The notes under the pieces: model-generated
Databases searched by the model: none
What the model was told of the DNA's origin: nothing
Seen by the model: the letters and a program-made list of their open reading frames with translations, nothing else
Translations under genes and position numbers: made by a program
Shown: piece by piece, positions 29,874-39,031 of the stretch
Position numbering within the stretch: the first letter of the stretch is position 1
How the letters are laid out: the number at the start of each line of letters is the position of its first letter
Source: Caecitellus pseudoparvulus
Lineage: Eukaryota; Bigyra: Bicosoecida
Length of the DNA: 64,000 nt
Assembly: GCA_965644315.1 (NCBI GenBank)
Contig: CBFFRQ010000013.1
Coordinates: 919,775-983,774, forward strand
Direction: 5' to 3'

Positions 29874-31237
29874 TCAACCCTCATGCTCCAGAGATGACAT
29901 GTCCATGGCAGGAACGTCATCAGGAACACCACCAGCATACGCCTCCGACTTGCCTTCTTCCGAGTGCACGCTGGGTGCCGGCTGCGCGGCGGCTGCTGCA
30001 GCCTCACGAGCGTGTCTTGCGCGGACCTTGTCCACATACCGCATGCCACCCTTCTTGCGAGCGGCCTCCAACTCAGCTTTGCGCCGCTTCATCTCAGCGT
30101 ACGCCGCGTGGGAGGCAGCCGGGTTCTTGGAGTGCGTGCTCAGCTTGCCAGTGGTGTTCTTCCCAAACTTGGACATCTTCCAGCCCGGCCCTTGGCTCTG
30201 CTGTGCCCGAATGCGCTCACGAGCTGCAGCAGTGCGCAGTGCTGAGCTAAGCGTGGCGCCAGCTGAAATGTCAGCGGGCGGCGCCTTGGCGGCCACGCGC
30301 TTGGTGTGCTGCGTCCCGGACGGCATGATATCCTCCTTCGCGGGGGCACTGCCGTATGCGTGGGCCATTACGCTCTTCAGCGGCGCGTCAGTGCGAGACT
30401 GCACCACGCCAAACACGCGGTTGGACAGGTCTGGCCCGGGGGGCTTGGCTCGCGGCTTGCGCACTTGCGGTGCGTTCCAGAACGTGACAGCTGTGAAACG
30501 TGGGGACACAACGCGTGCAGAGCGAGTATAAACCCTCGACTGCCGGTGGAAGGGGCGCGGCACGCACCGTCGCGCGTGCCAAAGGCGTCGGAAGGGTACT
30601 TGACACCATAGGCCTTGTCGGGTGGTGGCAGCTTGTATGTCGCAGGGCGTGGGTGTCCCACTTGGTCCCGCACCAGCAGTCGGTTCAACACTTGGCCTTG
30701 TTCACCAATGACATACTTGATGTACCTGCACACGTTGCGCGGGGCGAGTATTGACAGGCAAGATGGAGGGGGTTGCTGTGCGGAAATTGTTGCGGCGCGA
30801 CTTGGCATCGAGCCGCCACAGGACTGGCCTGCCATGGTCGGAGAACCGGGTCAAGGCCCGCCAAACGAATGCAGACAGCAGAAACGGCTTATTTGACCTT
30901 GCTGCTTCCCGCACGGCGATGAACCGCACATAGGAGGGAGCCTGGGGCCGCGCTGCAGAGCCACTCACCACCTGATGAACTCGGGCCTCGTAATGACGCT
31001 GTCTGCGTCTGCATCCAGCTCCCGCGTCAGGAAATGCATCTGTTCCGATGTTGGCGCTTGGCCTGTGAGGTCTCGCACAACCTGGCGCACCTCCAGGTCG
31101 TTCAGCTCCCCTGAGCCGTCCACATCGTACTTGGAGAAGGCTGCACTGGCCATGGCCCGCAGCTTCTTGTGCCCGGCGCCCCCCTGCCTGGCCGCCTGCA
31201 CGATGGAGGCGTGCACATCTCGCTGTGAAGAAGCCAT
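29874..31237 (-). CDS. EF-hand protein with CFAP77-like axonemal region
   Basis: Three exons, 31237-30969, 30725-30568 and 30490-29874, encode 347 residues. Introns are 243 and 77 nt, both GT-AG and phase-consistent. Residues 1-90 hold two EF-hand-like units, SKYDVDGSGELNDLEV (canonical loop) and ELDADADSVITRPEF (looser). The middle part, NRLLVRDQVGHPRPATYKLP followed by PPDKAYGVKYPSDAFGTRD, resembles the repeat unit of ciliary microtubule inner proteins such as CFAP77. A further unit, PPGPDLSNRVFGVVQSRTDA, follows. The C-terminus is basic then Ala/Glu-rich (KKGGMRYVDKVRARHAREAA), likely a helix. An axonemal, calcium-responsive role is inferred. Intron 1 is about three times longer than other introns here and contains an ATTTCCGCA copy. 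Confidence 0.7.
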
Positions 31238-31417
31238 GCTTGCGCGAGGACTGGAGATGCCGCTTTCGAAAGGCGTGCAAGGGAATAAGGTGTGTGCGCA
31301 ATCGCTGCAGTGGGATTTGGCTGACGCATCACAGTGCACCTGAGCCTTCCCAAGCATCCGGCACCGGCTGAGCAAAACCACTGCTGGCAGGTGCTCCTGC
31401 ATTTCAGCGCCTTCGGA

Positions 31418-33598
31418 CTACATGCCCAATGCAGGAGGGAGGGTGATCGTCGTGACAGGCTGGCGGGGCAGTGCAGCGTCGCTGCTTGAGGGGCCGCCTG
31501 CAGGTTTGCCGCCTGGCGCTTGCCTGGCGGTGGTGAGGCCATTTCCAGCACCCGCCCCCCCAGCACTCAGAGCACTAGCCCCTCCAGCACGGAGCGAGTG
31601 TGAACCTCCATCTCTTTGATCACTCAGAACTCCGGTGCTCACACCTCCGCCAGCAGTTCCCATTCCAGCACCAGCGGCTACTGGAGATGAACTTTCATCC
31701 GACTGTGCGGCTGCAGAAGCGTGTGGCTGGCCAAGTGCTGAGGCGGGGCTCTTCTGCTGCTTGGCTTCGTGCCATTTCCTTGCTTGCTCTGCCATGTACT
31801 GAAAGTTATCTGACGTCAGGATCACCCTTGGGTGACTCGAGAGGAACTTCATCACAACGGGAATGTTCCACTGCTCCAGGTCACCCAAGGCACCTTTCTT
31901 GCTGCCGGGTGGGTACAAGAAGGAGAGGTTCACTGTGTCAGGACGAAATGCCGCCGTCCCTCTGGCCGCGTGGACCTGCATGCAGTACTCGCGGTACACA
32001 GCGGCAGCAATGTCTGAGTTGAAGGAGGACTGATCAGGGAGGAGTCCTTGGCAATGCTTGAGCGCGTGGGAATCGAGCGTAAAGGTTCCAAACGCTGGAT
32101 GGACCCGGTCAGTCTGCCAGCAGAGCACGCCATGCAGCCGGGGATGCACGATTATCTTGTGGGGCATGCGTCGCTTTGGAGCGCGCTGCCCGAGTAACAG
32201 TGCTCGGTTCACCTTCCACGCTTGTGAAGGGGGGGTCGTGCGCCATGGCAGGTGGGCCACAAAGTCGTGGATGTCGTGCGGTGTGGTCTCCGTGAAAGTG
32301 TTCTTTCCTCTCCGAGCCTGCTCGAAGGCTTCCCGCACAGCAGACCCCGAGATGTTCGTGCCGTGCACTGCGTCCGCGACGAGCGCCGCGGACAGAGCGA
32401 GGCGCAACACACTGGGGGAGGTGATGGCCATGCCCAGCAAGCGGGCCAAGTACCCAAGGGCAAGGAAATCGGGGCCAACCCATGTGGGGGGCTGCTGCAG
32501 GGGATGCGTTGGGTGTGGCTTCAGCCAATGCCGGTGCATGCTGGGGAAGGGGAAGTTTGCGTATACTGTAGTGATGCTGGGGGGCTGCGCTGGCACCTCC
32601 CGGGCGCCTGCAGAAAATGCCTTGCGTACGGTTTGAAGCAGAGATGTGTGTGGGCACATGATCAGGGGGTTCAGCTTCAGCACGGAAAACCACAACCACG
32701 AAAGCAGCAGCGCACCCATGTACTCCGTGTGAGTCTCCACCGCCGCCGCGAGGGCTCTGCCCCAACCACTCTCCATGGCACACTTTGGCAGGTATCTGAA
32801 GGAGACGATGACGCCGACGTGGCTGCGGGGCTTGTTGCGCACGCTGATGCTCTTGTACCGCCATTGTTGGGCGGGGCACGGCACAGCTGCGATGCAGTGC
32901 ACGTCCAACGAATCAGCCTCCAGCGCAATGCGCGCCAAGGCGTCTTGGGGCAGTCGAGAGAGCACCTTGCAGTTTTCTGAGCGGGCAGCGAGGAAGGCTG
33001 CGCTGCTTGAGGACGGCCCATGCTGCAGTGGAGGGGATGTCAGCTCCGCAGGTTTGTGCCGCTGCGCAGGCGCCCCTTTCTGGGACCCACTGCGGGGTCG
33101 CTTTCGTGAGGAAGGGCTCTTCTTTCGACTAGCAGTACTTGAAGGTGTGTTGCTTCCTTTCATTGACCCCGCAGCGGCTAGTTCAGCATCCAGGCTGGCA
33201 AGGACCGGGGCAAGGCCCTGGGCTGTGCCAAGGCCAGTGCTCGCTTGCCAGGCCGAGCCTGCCGCAGCCACGTGTGCCAGGCTTGCCTGTCGTGCCGCGT
33301 GCACAAAGATAGCAGGCAGACCAGGACACAGCTCTGCCGTGGAGGCTGCTGCCTGCCCTTGCATCGTGATTGCTGGGTCGCAAAGTCCCCGCACGCTGTA
33401 CAAAACGCACGCGAAACGCAACCTGCCCCAAAGTAGCGTGAGCAGCACTCGGGCGATGGTAAGGCTCGAAAAGAAAGCCAGCCCAGAACAGCGTGCAAGC
33501 TGTGTCTCCTCCGGCGTCCAAAACGTGTCCAGCTCAGTGCCCGCTGCCAAACGATGCCCGTGAAAGCACTCCTCTCCACTCCAACTGTCCCAAAGCAC
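31418..33598 (-). CDS. Unrecognised 726-residue protein
   Basis: One open frame of 726 codons. The first ~78 residues include a hydrophobic run (LAFFSSLTIARVLLTLLWGR) and could be either a signal anchor or 5' leader; a second in-frame ATG at 33364 (MQGQAAAS) would give 648 residues. A basic low-complexity stretch (about 165-190, SSRKRPRSGSQKG) resembles a nuclear localisation signal. A globular core (about 210-590) contains QQWRYKSISVRNKPRSHVGV, WVGPDFLALGYLARLLGMAI and VKFLSS-like helices. The C-terminus is Gly/Ala/Ser-rich. I recognise no domain. Codon use matches the neighbours, and no better frame exists on either strand. Confidence 0.65.
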   Translation of the reverse strand: MLWDSWSGEECFHGHRLAAGTELDTFWTPEETQLARCSGLAFFSSLTIARVLLTLLWGRLRFACVLYSVRGLCDPAITMQGQAAASTAELCPGLPAIFVHAARQASLAHVAAAGSAWQASTGLGTAQGLAPVLASLDAELAAAGSMKGSNTPSSTASRKKSPSSRKRPRSGSQKGAPAQRHKPAELTSPPLQHGPSSSSAAFLAARSENCKVLSRLPQDALARIALEADSLDVHCIAAVPCPAQQWRYKSISVRNKPRSHVGVIVSFRYLPKCAMESGWGRALAAAVETHTEYMGALLLSWLWFSVLKLNPLIMCPHTSLLQTVRKAFSAGAREVPAQPPSITTVYANFPFPSMHRHWLKPHPTHPLQQPPTWVGPDFLALGYLARLLGMAITSPSVLRLALSAALVADAVHGTNISGSAVREAFEQARRGKNTFTETTPHDIHDFVAHLPWRTTPPSQAWKVNRALLLGQRAPKRRMPHKIIVHPRLHGVLCWQTDRVHPAFGTFTLDSHALKHCQGLLPDQSSFNSDIAAAVYREYCMQVHAARGTAAFRPDTVNLSFLYPPGSKKGALGDLEQWNIPVVMKFLSSHPRVILTSDNFQYMAEQARKWHEAKQQKSPASALGQPHASAAAQSDESSSPVAAGAGMGTAGGGVSTGVLSDQRDGGSHSLRAGGASALSAGGAGAGNGLTTARQAPGGKPAGGPSSSDAALPRQPVTTITLPPALGM

Positions 33599-33927
33599 TG
33601 CAGTGAAAACGAAGCTTCACAGCAAAAGATGGCAGAGTGAAACCTGAAGAAAGTGTGCAAGTCTGAAAAGTTGGCACGTTGGAATTGGTTTTGATCCGAA
33701 GCAAGCCTTGCCCACTACGACAAAAAGGTAAATCAAACCAGTACCAATTGAAAGGCCATGTACTGAAAGGTTAACTTACTATGGCTGTGTGCCACAAGAC
33801 AGCAACAAGAGATGCATCAGCACATTCCGCGAAGGACTGGCAGTCACCATGCATTGCCTGTGCAGCAGCTTCCTCACTTTGGGGCAGCCCGCTGCACCCC
33901 AACAGGGCTCTTCCAATTGGCGCTTCC
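33599..33927. other. Intergenic region between two - strand genes
   Basis: About 330 bp, visibly more A+T-rich than the flanking genes (runs such as aaaaaggtaaatcaaacc). It must contain the 3' end of the anoctamin transcript and the promoter of the 31.4-33.6 kb gene. No ORF or RNA gene is supported. Confidence 0.5.
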
Positions 33928-36621
33928 CTAGCTCGGGCTCTTGTTGAACGCCGCGCGCAGGTCTGAAACACTGCGGCGAATGCCCAGGGGCTGCACAGTG
34001 GCAGAAGGTGGCGCTGGAGTGGGCTGCAGGCTGGGAGAGGTGCGGGGTGTCAGCTTGGAGGGAGTACTTGCGGCAGGTGATGCGTTGGAGTCACATCGCA
34101 TCAAGTGCTCCACAGTCTCTCTCAGGTCGGATTCAGATATGACGCCATCGGGCACTTCCAGCACGGGCTTGGCCATGCTGTGCTTCCAATTGTCAAACAG
34201 CTCCAGGCGGCGACGAGTGGCTTCCACCGAAGGTGCCGCTCGCTTGCGGTGCACAGCCGTCCAATAGTGCTGCTGCGCCGACACCACACCTGGGTCCTGG
34301 GCGGGCACAGCGTGCCACAGAATGAGGCAGAGCAGCAGGACGATGTGCTCCAGAGCCCACACAAACTGGGTGACGGACAGCGCGTCGTTGTCCTGCTGCA
34401 GGCACAGTGCGGTAAGGACAGGCCGCACAAGGTTGGCCAAGTCCCCAGTCGTTGCCAGCAGCAGGACGTTGGAGGACACGGCCAGCCAGGCCTGCGCAAT
34501 GAGGATGCCCTCCCACACACCTAGCCCCTCACATGCCTGAGGCAGTGGCCGCTGCAGCACCTGTGTGTACCTGTACACGTCAGCCAACAGCTCCAGGACG
34601 GTGGCCAGCAGTGCGAGGGGGAAGCTGAGGGAAGACACGCCGACGGCGAACATGGCGACATAGCCGAACTGCAAGATGAGCGTCAAGCAGTCCTCGAACG
34701 TACCCTCGTATATGTCCAGCGTGTGCTCTGCGGCGCCAGGGCGCGCGCCTCGCCGCCAAGCCAGCGCTGCCGGCACCACGGCATCCGTCACCAGCCTCCA
34801 CGCGGCATCGGCACTCAGCATGATCAGCACGTTGTGCTGCAGCAGGCTGCTGTCCTGCACAATGAACGCGAGCATGAAAAGCTTGAAGTACACATCCGTG
34901 GCTTCCAGGAAGAAGCGCTTGCCTGCGAGGGACACTCGGGCGGCTTGTGCCGTGTCGTCTTCCCAGCCAGTCAAGAGCCGCGCCAGGGGACGCAGGAGGA
35001 GGGAGTTGATGGCCAGCACAAAGACTGCCCGCACGACTTCCAGCACGATTTCGTAAAAGGGGATGGAGAGGGCTGCTTTGCTCGTCTGCGCCACCCACGC
35101 ATCCAGGTGGGCAGGGCTGATGTCATCGTCCAGCGCGCGCAGGGGTGCGGCCGCGACAGAAAGCATGCGGGTTGCCCAGCCTTGACGACAGGCGTTGCCA
35201 GGCGCCAGTTCATGCTCCGGGACGAGGCCCACAGTTGCGAGGACGGAGGCCAACAAGGATGGCGCGGCCTCCTGCGTCTGAACAGCGTGACTCTCAGGTG
35301 TCAGTTCCCCAGCTGCAAACATGAACGCTGCGAGCAGCGACAGAACCGCGACCGCCACACAGGCTGTGATGCAGGACGTGACTGCGTACCGAATGCAGTT
35401 GCGGGGCAAGCCGAAGCACATCCAAAGCCTGGAGTGCTGCCTGGAGAGCAGCACCTCTGTGCCCACTTCCTCGGCTTGCACGTCACGCCCGTCCCCAGCT
35501 TGCTTGTCCAGCTCTGTGCCCACTGCGCTGGTGCCAGCAGCCCACTTGAAAGACAGATGGCTTGACAGCTGCTGCCACGAACGGATCACCAGCAAGCCCC
35601 AGGCAGGCACAGCTAGGGCGAGGAAGGCCGTGTCCCACCCCGGCGCACTCCAATCTAGCGCGTGAGCGACGTGTCCAGCCAGGGACACGGCCGCCGGCAG
35701 CAGCAGCCACTGACACATAAGTGCAGCCCACGCAAGATAGAATCCCAGCGCATCTCCGAAGTAACCCCGTGCAGTATTCAGGAAGGGCAGGCAGCCTCGG
35801 CGGGGCGTCTCCCACAAGCGCCGCATCAGCCGCCGGCTCATGTGGGGCGTGTGCTTCGCCGAGAGTGTGACTGCAGTGACTCCCGGGAGAAATCGCAGCG
35901 CGTTGAGCAAGTTTGATCCTTCCTTATCCTGCAAGTGGCGCTGGATGAGGCTAGCCAGCTCGCCAGCTGGTGGCTCCTCGTTCTTGTCTGGTGGAGATGG
36001 ACGGGCGGCATTGGCTGGTGGCGCGGGGGCACACACGACCACCCTCTGCAGGCGGCTGACGTGGCAGGCGAGGACCTGGGCCGGCGTGAATGCCCGTGCA
36101 AGGAGCGCATGCATCGTGCGCTGTACAGGAGTCGCCGTTGCGTAAGCTGCATGCCCGGGGGTCGCAGACGTCACGCCATCTTGGGCTGCCAGCAGCACAC
36201 CCCGGATGCCTGCCCTGCTGATGGCCAGGGGCCGAGGAGCACTCACGTTGGCCTTGCCGGCCTCTCGATCGGACCTGGCGGTGGCCACTGCAGTGTGCAG
36301 CTTCAGCCCCATGTGCTGTGCCTCCTGCAACACAGCCTCACCATGCCCGGCATCGGAGACGCCCAGCGCCAGCACACCCACGCCTGCATGCAGCAGGCGA
36401 GCCTGCAAGCTTGACTCATGAAAGGCTCCCGCCGAGTCTAGGAGCCATGCTTGCAAGGCCTCGGCGTCGTGCTTTGCGAGGGTGTGTGTGAGCAGCAGGA
36501 CCGCCTCATTCTCCACGATCACGCGACGAGCAGCAGCCGCAGCAGGCAAGATGCGTGGGCGCCGCACAGGGCCCACTTCCACCCCATCATGATAAGAATC
36601 GGAAGGGACTCGCTGCGGCAT
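33928..36621 (-). CDS. Anoctamin/TMEM16-family membrane protein
   Basis: A single exon encodes 897 residues. The N-terminal ~290 residues are cytoplasmic-type. About eight to ten hydrophobic helices follow, including YLAWAALMCQWLLLPAAVSL, FLALAVPAWGLLVI, ITACVAVAVLSLLAAFMFAA, VFVLAINSLLLRPLARLL and IVLLLCLILWHAV. Family signals are TPRRGCLPFLNTARGYFGD before the first helix, IYEGTFEDCLTLILQFGYVA, and FPLALLATVLELLADVYRY, which matches the anoctamin block where regulatory Glu/Asp residues sit. Members are Ca2+-activated chloride channels or lipid scramblases of the plasma membrane or ER. The C-terminal tail is Ser/Pro-rich. Whether all calcium-binding acidic residues are present cannot be decided without alignment. 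Confidence 0.82.
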   Translation of the reverse strand: MPQRVPSDSYHDGVEVGPVRRPRILPAAAAARRVIVENEAVLLLTHTLAKHDAEALQAWLLDSAGAFHESSLQARLLHAGVGVLALGVSDAGHGEAVLQEAQHMGLKLHTAVATARSDREAGKANVSAPRPLAISRAGIRGVLLAAQDGVTSATPGHAAYATATPVQRTMHALLARAFTPAQVLACHVSRLQRVVVCAPAPPANAARPSPPDKNEEPPAGELASLIQRHLQDKEGSNLLNALRFLPGVTAVTLSAKHTPHMSRRLMRRLWETPRRGCLPFLNTARGYFGDALGFYLAWAALMCQWLLLPAAVSLAGHVAHALDWSAPGWDTAFLALAVPAWGLLVIRSWQQLSSHLSFKWAAGTSAVGTELDKQAGDGRDVQAEEVGTEVLLSRQHSRLWMCFGLPRNCIRYAVTSCITACVAVAVLSLLAAFMFAAGELTPESHAVQTQEAAPSLLASVLATVGLVPEHELAPGNACRQGWATRMLSVAAAPLRALDDDISPAHLDAWVAQTSKAALSIPFYEIVLEVVRAVFVLAINSLLLRPLARLLTGWEDDTAQAARVSLAGKRFFLEATDVYFKLFMLAFIVQDSSLLQHNVLIMLSADAAWRLVTDAVVPAALAWRRGARPGAAEHTLDIYEGTFEDCLTLILQFGYVAMFAVGVSSLSFPLALLATVLELLADVYRYTQVLQRPLPQACEGLGVWEGILIAQAWLAVSSNVLLLATTGDLANLVRPVLTALCLQQDNDALSVTQFVWALEHIVLLLCLILWHAVPAQDPGVVSAQQHYWTAVHRKRAAPSVEATRRRLELFDNWKHSMAKPVLEVPDGVISESDLRETVEHLMRCDSNASPAASTPSKLTPRTSPSLQPTPAPPSATVQPLGIRRSVSDLRAAFNKSPS

Positions 36622-37040
36622 GGTGGGCTGAGCCGTGCCGCCGCATGAAGCTGTGGTAGTATGTGGCCTGGTCGCCTCGCTCAGCGCCAGTTGGCGACCC
36701 CAGCGCTGGACAGAATGAAGAATTCAATGGGGCCCCTCGATGGATTCACATGAAAAGAGTAGTGATGGGACCATGCCGCTGTGGTGATTCTCGCCGCGGG
36801 GAATTGAATGGGGACGCTTGTCGTGGGAAGCTAATCGTTTCACCTGCGTTTCACTCAACCTTTACGAAATGCCTTCCGCACGCAGCTGCGGCCCGGGAGT
36901 CAAATTCATTGCTATCAAAGAGCGCCAGCCTCCGACCGAATCCTTAAATTGTCCTATTGGGACCCCGAACTTCCTTGCTTCTCTCGAGAAGCACGTGATT
37001 TTCTGCCTCGTTCGCTGTGCTGATTCGCACCCGACTCAAC
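36622..37040. other. Divergent promoter region with short hairpin
   Basis: 419 bp between the anoctamin ATG and the next + strand ATG. A perfect 7-bp inverted repeat, GGTCGCC at 36670-36676 and GGCGACC at 36693-36699, could form a hairpin in the anoctamin leader. The rest is A+T-richer and without ORFs. Confidence 0.45.
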
Positions 37041-38711
37041 ATGGCAAGTGCACCTACTTGCACGTGGTGCTACTTGTACACGCCAGAACGGTACAAAGCG
37101 CGGTCTCCAGACTCCATCGCAAGGACGTCTTGGTGCTGGCTGATGTGTGGCGTGCTCCCCCTCCACATTCTTGTGCTGTGCTGGCTGCCGATGTGGCACC
37201 GCGTGCAGTGGGGCGCAGAGTTCCTTGTGGAGCGAGCGCAGCCCGCCATGCACCTGGCCGACGAGCTGTCTGCAGACCTTGCTGCTTCGTGGCCCCCTGA
37301 CTTGGAAGTGCGTGTCACAGCTGGGCATGGTGTGGCGCTGCACGATGTAGCATCCGACACGCCTGTCGCTGAATTGACGCTGCCGCTGCCTTCTCTGCAA
37401 AACACGACCTGCGCGTCAAGGGCGTGGGTTAAGTTCGTGGGCAGCACGCCAGAGTTGCCCGCGCCCCTCGTCCCAAACCCTGCCTTATCTGATGCGCTGG
37501 GGGCCACGGAGGGGCCTTTGGACGCCACGCTGGCGGCAGACTTGCTGCTGTGGCACAATGTCCAAGAAAAGGGCATAGCGAGCAACGGCGAGGTTGCGAG
37601 TGGCGACGAAGACGGCTGGTTGGAGCAAGCTGCGCCATACACCATGACGCTGCAAGCGGAATCGTCACGCGAGGTGCCCACCGCGTTTGTCGTGGGCGGG
37701 CTGATCATCCTACTTCCAAGGCCAGGCCACGTGGCGCCGCCGCTGGAGCACCCCCTGTGCGCTGGGAGCCCCGGCGCAGTTGCGACACACACTGTGCAGT
37801 ACTTTGCATGGCCCCTGACGCCACACCCAGCCTTCCTTTTGGAGCACGCGATGACGGGTTGGACCAAGCCGTCTGATGGAGTGGAAGGCGACCTTGACGC
37901 CACTGTGGCTTCTGACGCCGCGGTGATGCGGACAGGACACTGGAAAGTCGCCCCGGACTTAGATAGAGACTACATCACGAGCGTCATGCAGAATCGCGAG
38001 TGGTCCCGACCTCACTTGGTGGCTGCAATGGCGCCATTCATGTCCGCAGTCCCCATCATGACTGGTGCGATGTTGCCAGTTGACCGTGCACACGACAATC
38101 TCCGGAAGACCCTGATCGGGAATGTGGCACATGCACCATCTGAAAAAACAGCCAAGTCAAGGCGCCGTGGACGTGGCTTCCTCCCGATTCCACCTGCTCT
38201 CGTGCCTCTGGCACACTCGCACCCGAACGCCAGCCTCGTTCTGTACAAAGGCACGAAGGAGTCACTGGTGGGCGCCTTGCAAGGAGTGGCCCCCGCTTTG
38301 GAACAGCTGGCTGAATGGGTGTTTCTAGTAGGCCTTGCAGTGTTCCAGGTGGTGGGTGCTGCAGTTTTCTCCTGGCAAGTCATGCTGCCGCTGCTGCTGC
38401 GGACACTGGCAGGCATGCTGTGTCTGTGGCTTGTCGCCGAGGTTGGCGCAAGCTGCTGCGGCGACACGCCGAAACTCGACTTGAGCTTGTCGCAAGCGCT
38501 GAAGCTGGGCGTCTGTGGTGCCATGGCTTCCAGCACGCTCGCGTTGTTGGCGCAGACGCTACTGAGCCTGTCAGAGGGTCGCACTTGGTTGGTCGCCACT
38601 TCTGCCGCCACAGTCATTGTGACCTCCACCCTATGGTTGAATGCCGCTCCTCGGCAGCGCAGGCGGATCGTGGATGGCGTTGCGCTCCCTCCAGAGCCTG
38701 TTGACGAGTAA
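37041..38711 (+). CDS. Unrecognised multi-pass membrane protein
   Basis: A single exon encodes 556 residues. One hydrophobic helix lies near the N-terminus (about 32-52, CWLMCGVLPLHILVLCWLPM). A ~350-residue domain follows with several isolated cysteines and no further helices, probably lumenal or extracellular. Four helices close the protein: WVFLVGLAVFQVVGAAVFSW, VMLPLLLRTLAGMLCLWLVA, ALKLGVCGAMASSTLALLAQ and WLVATSAATVIVTSTLWLNA. The layout (N-terminal anchor, large soluble loop, four-helix C-terminal bundle) is reminiscent of DUF1189-type or other bacterial envelope proteins, but I cannot assign a family. The start at 37041 is preferred over 37017 by leader length. Confidence 0.65.
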   Translation: MASAPTCTWCYLYTPERYKARSPDSIARTSWCWLMCGVLPLHILVLCWLPMWHRVQWGAEFLVERAQPAMHLADELSADLAASWPPDLEVRVTAGHGVALHDVASDTPVAELTLPLPSLQNTTCASRAWVKFVGSTPELPAPLVPNPALSDALGATEGPLDATLAADLLLWHNVQEKGIASNGEVASGDEDGWLEQAAPYTMTLQAESSREVPTAFVVGGLIILLPRPGHVAPPLEHPLCAGSPGAVATHTVQYFAWPLTPHPAFLLEHAMTGWTKPSDGVEGDLDATVASDAAVMRTGHWKVAPDLDRDYITSVMQNREWSRPHLVAAMAPFMSAVPIMTGAMLPVDRAHDNLRKTLIGNVAHAPSEKTAKSRRRGRGFLPIPPALVPLAHSHPNASLVLYKGTKESLVGALQGVAPALEQLAEWVFLVGLAVFQVVGAAVFSWQVMLPLLLRTLAGMLCLWLVAEVGASCCGDTPKLDLSLSQALKLGVCGAMASSTLALLAQTLLSLSEGRTWLVATSAATVIVTSTLWLNAAPRQRRRIVDGVALPPEPVDE

Positions 38712-39031
38712 GTTTGGTGTCGAAGGTCTGGTCTGGTGGGAAGCGGGCGTGTGTCTGAAGCAGGTGCTTGCTGGGGTTGAGCGTTGAGTGGATGGAAATA
38801 CAAGATTTGATGTTGATGGTGTGTAGTTTGAGACTTGTGATATGGCGACGGTTTGTCCCTGTGAGTGGCGGGCAGTGGTGCGAAGGTGGCCAGAGGACGT
38901 TGGTGGTAGATTCGCCGTGACCTCCAGACGCAGTGACGGCCACACAGGCAACTGGGCAAAAAAAAAAGCCCCCCAGAAGAAGATTGAGAATTACAGAGAT
39001 CTAGTAGTGTATTCTTTCAAGTGTTGGCACC
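38712..39031. other. Intergenic region with an A10 tract
   Basis: 320 bp without a supported gene. A run of ten A at 38958-38967 followed by CCCCCC lies 65 bp before the next ATG. No RNA gene is recognised. Confidence 0.5.

Noticed and set aside
29285-30049. 254-codon - strand ORF between the PDZ and EF-hand genes
   Set aside because: It overlaps the EF-hand gene's last exon in another frame and translates to Arg/Ser/Pro-rich nonsense.
24978-37040. Search for tRNA, rRNA or other RNA genes in the larger gaps
   Set aside because: No box A/box B pair, cloverleaf or conserved rRNA word was found by eye in any intergenic stretch.
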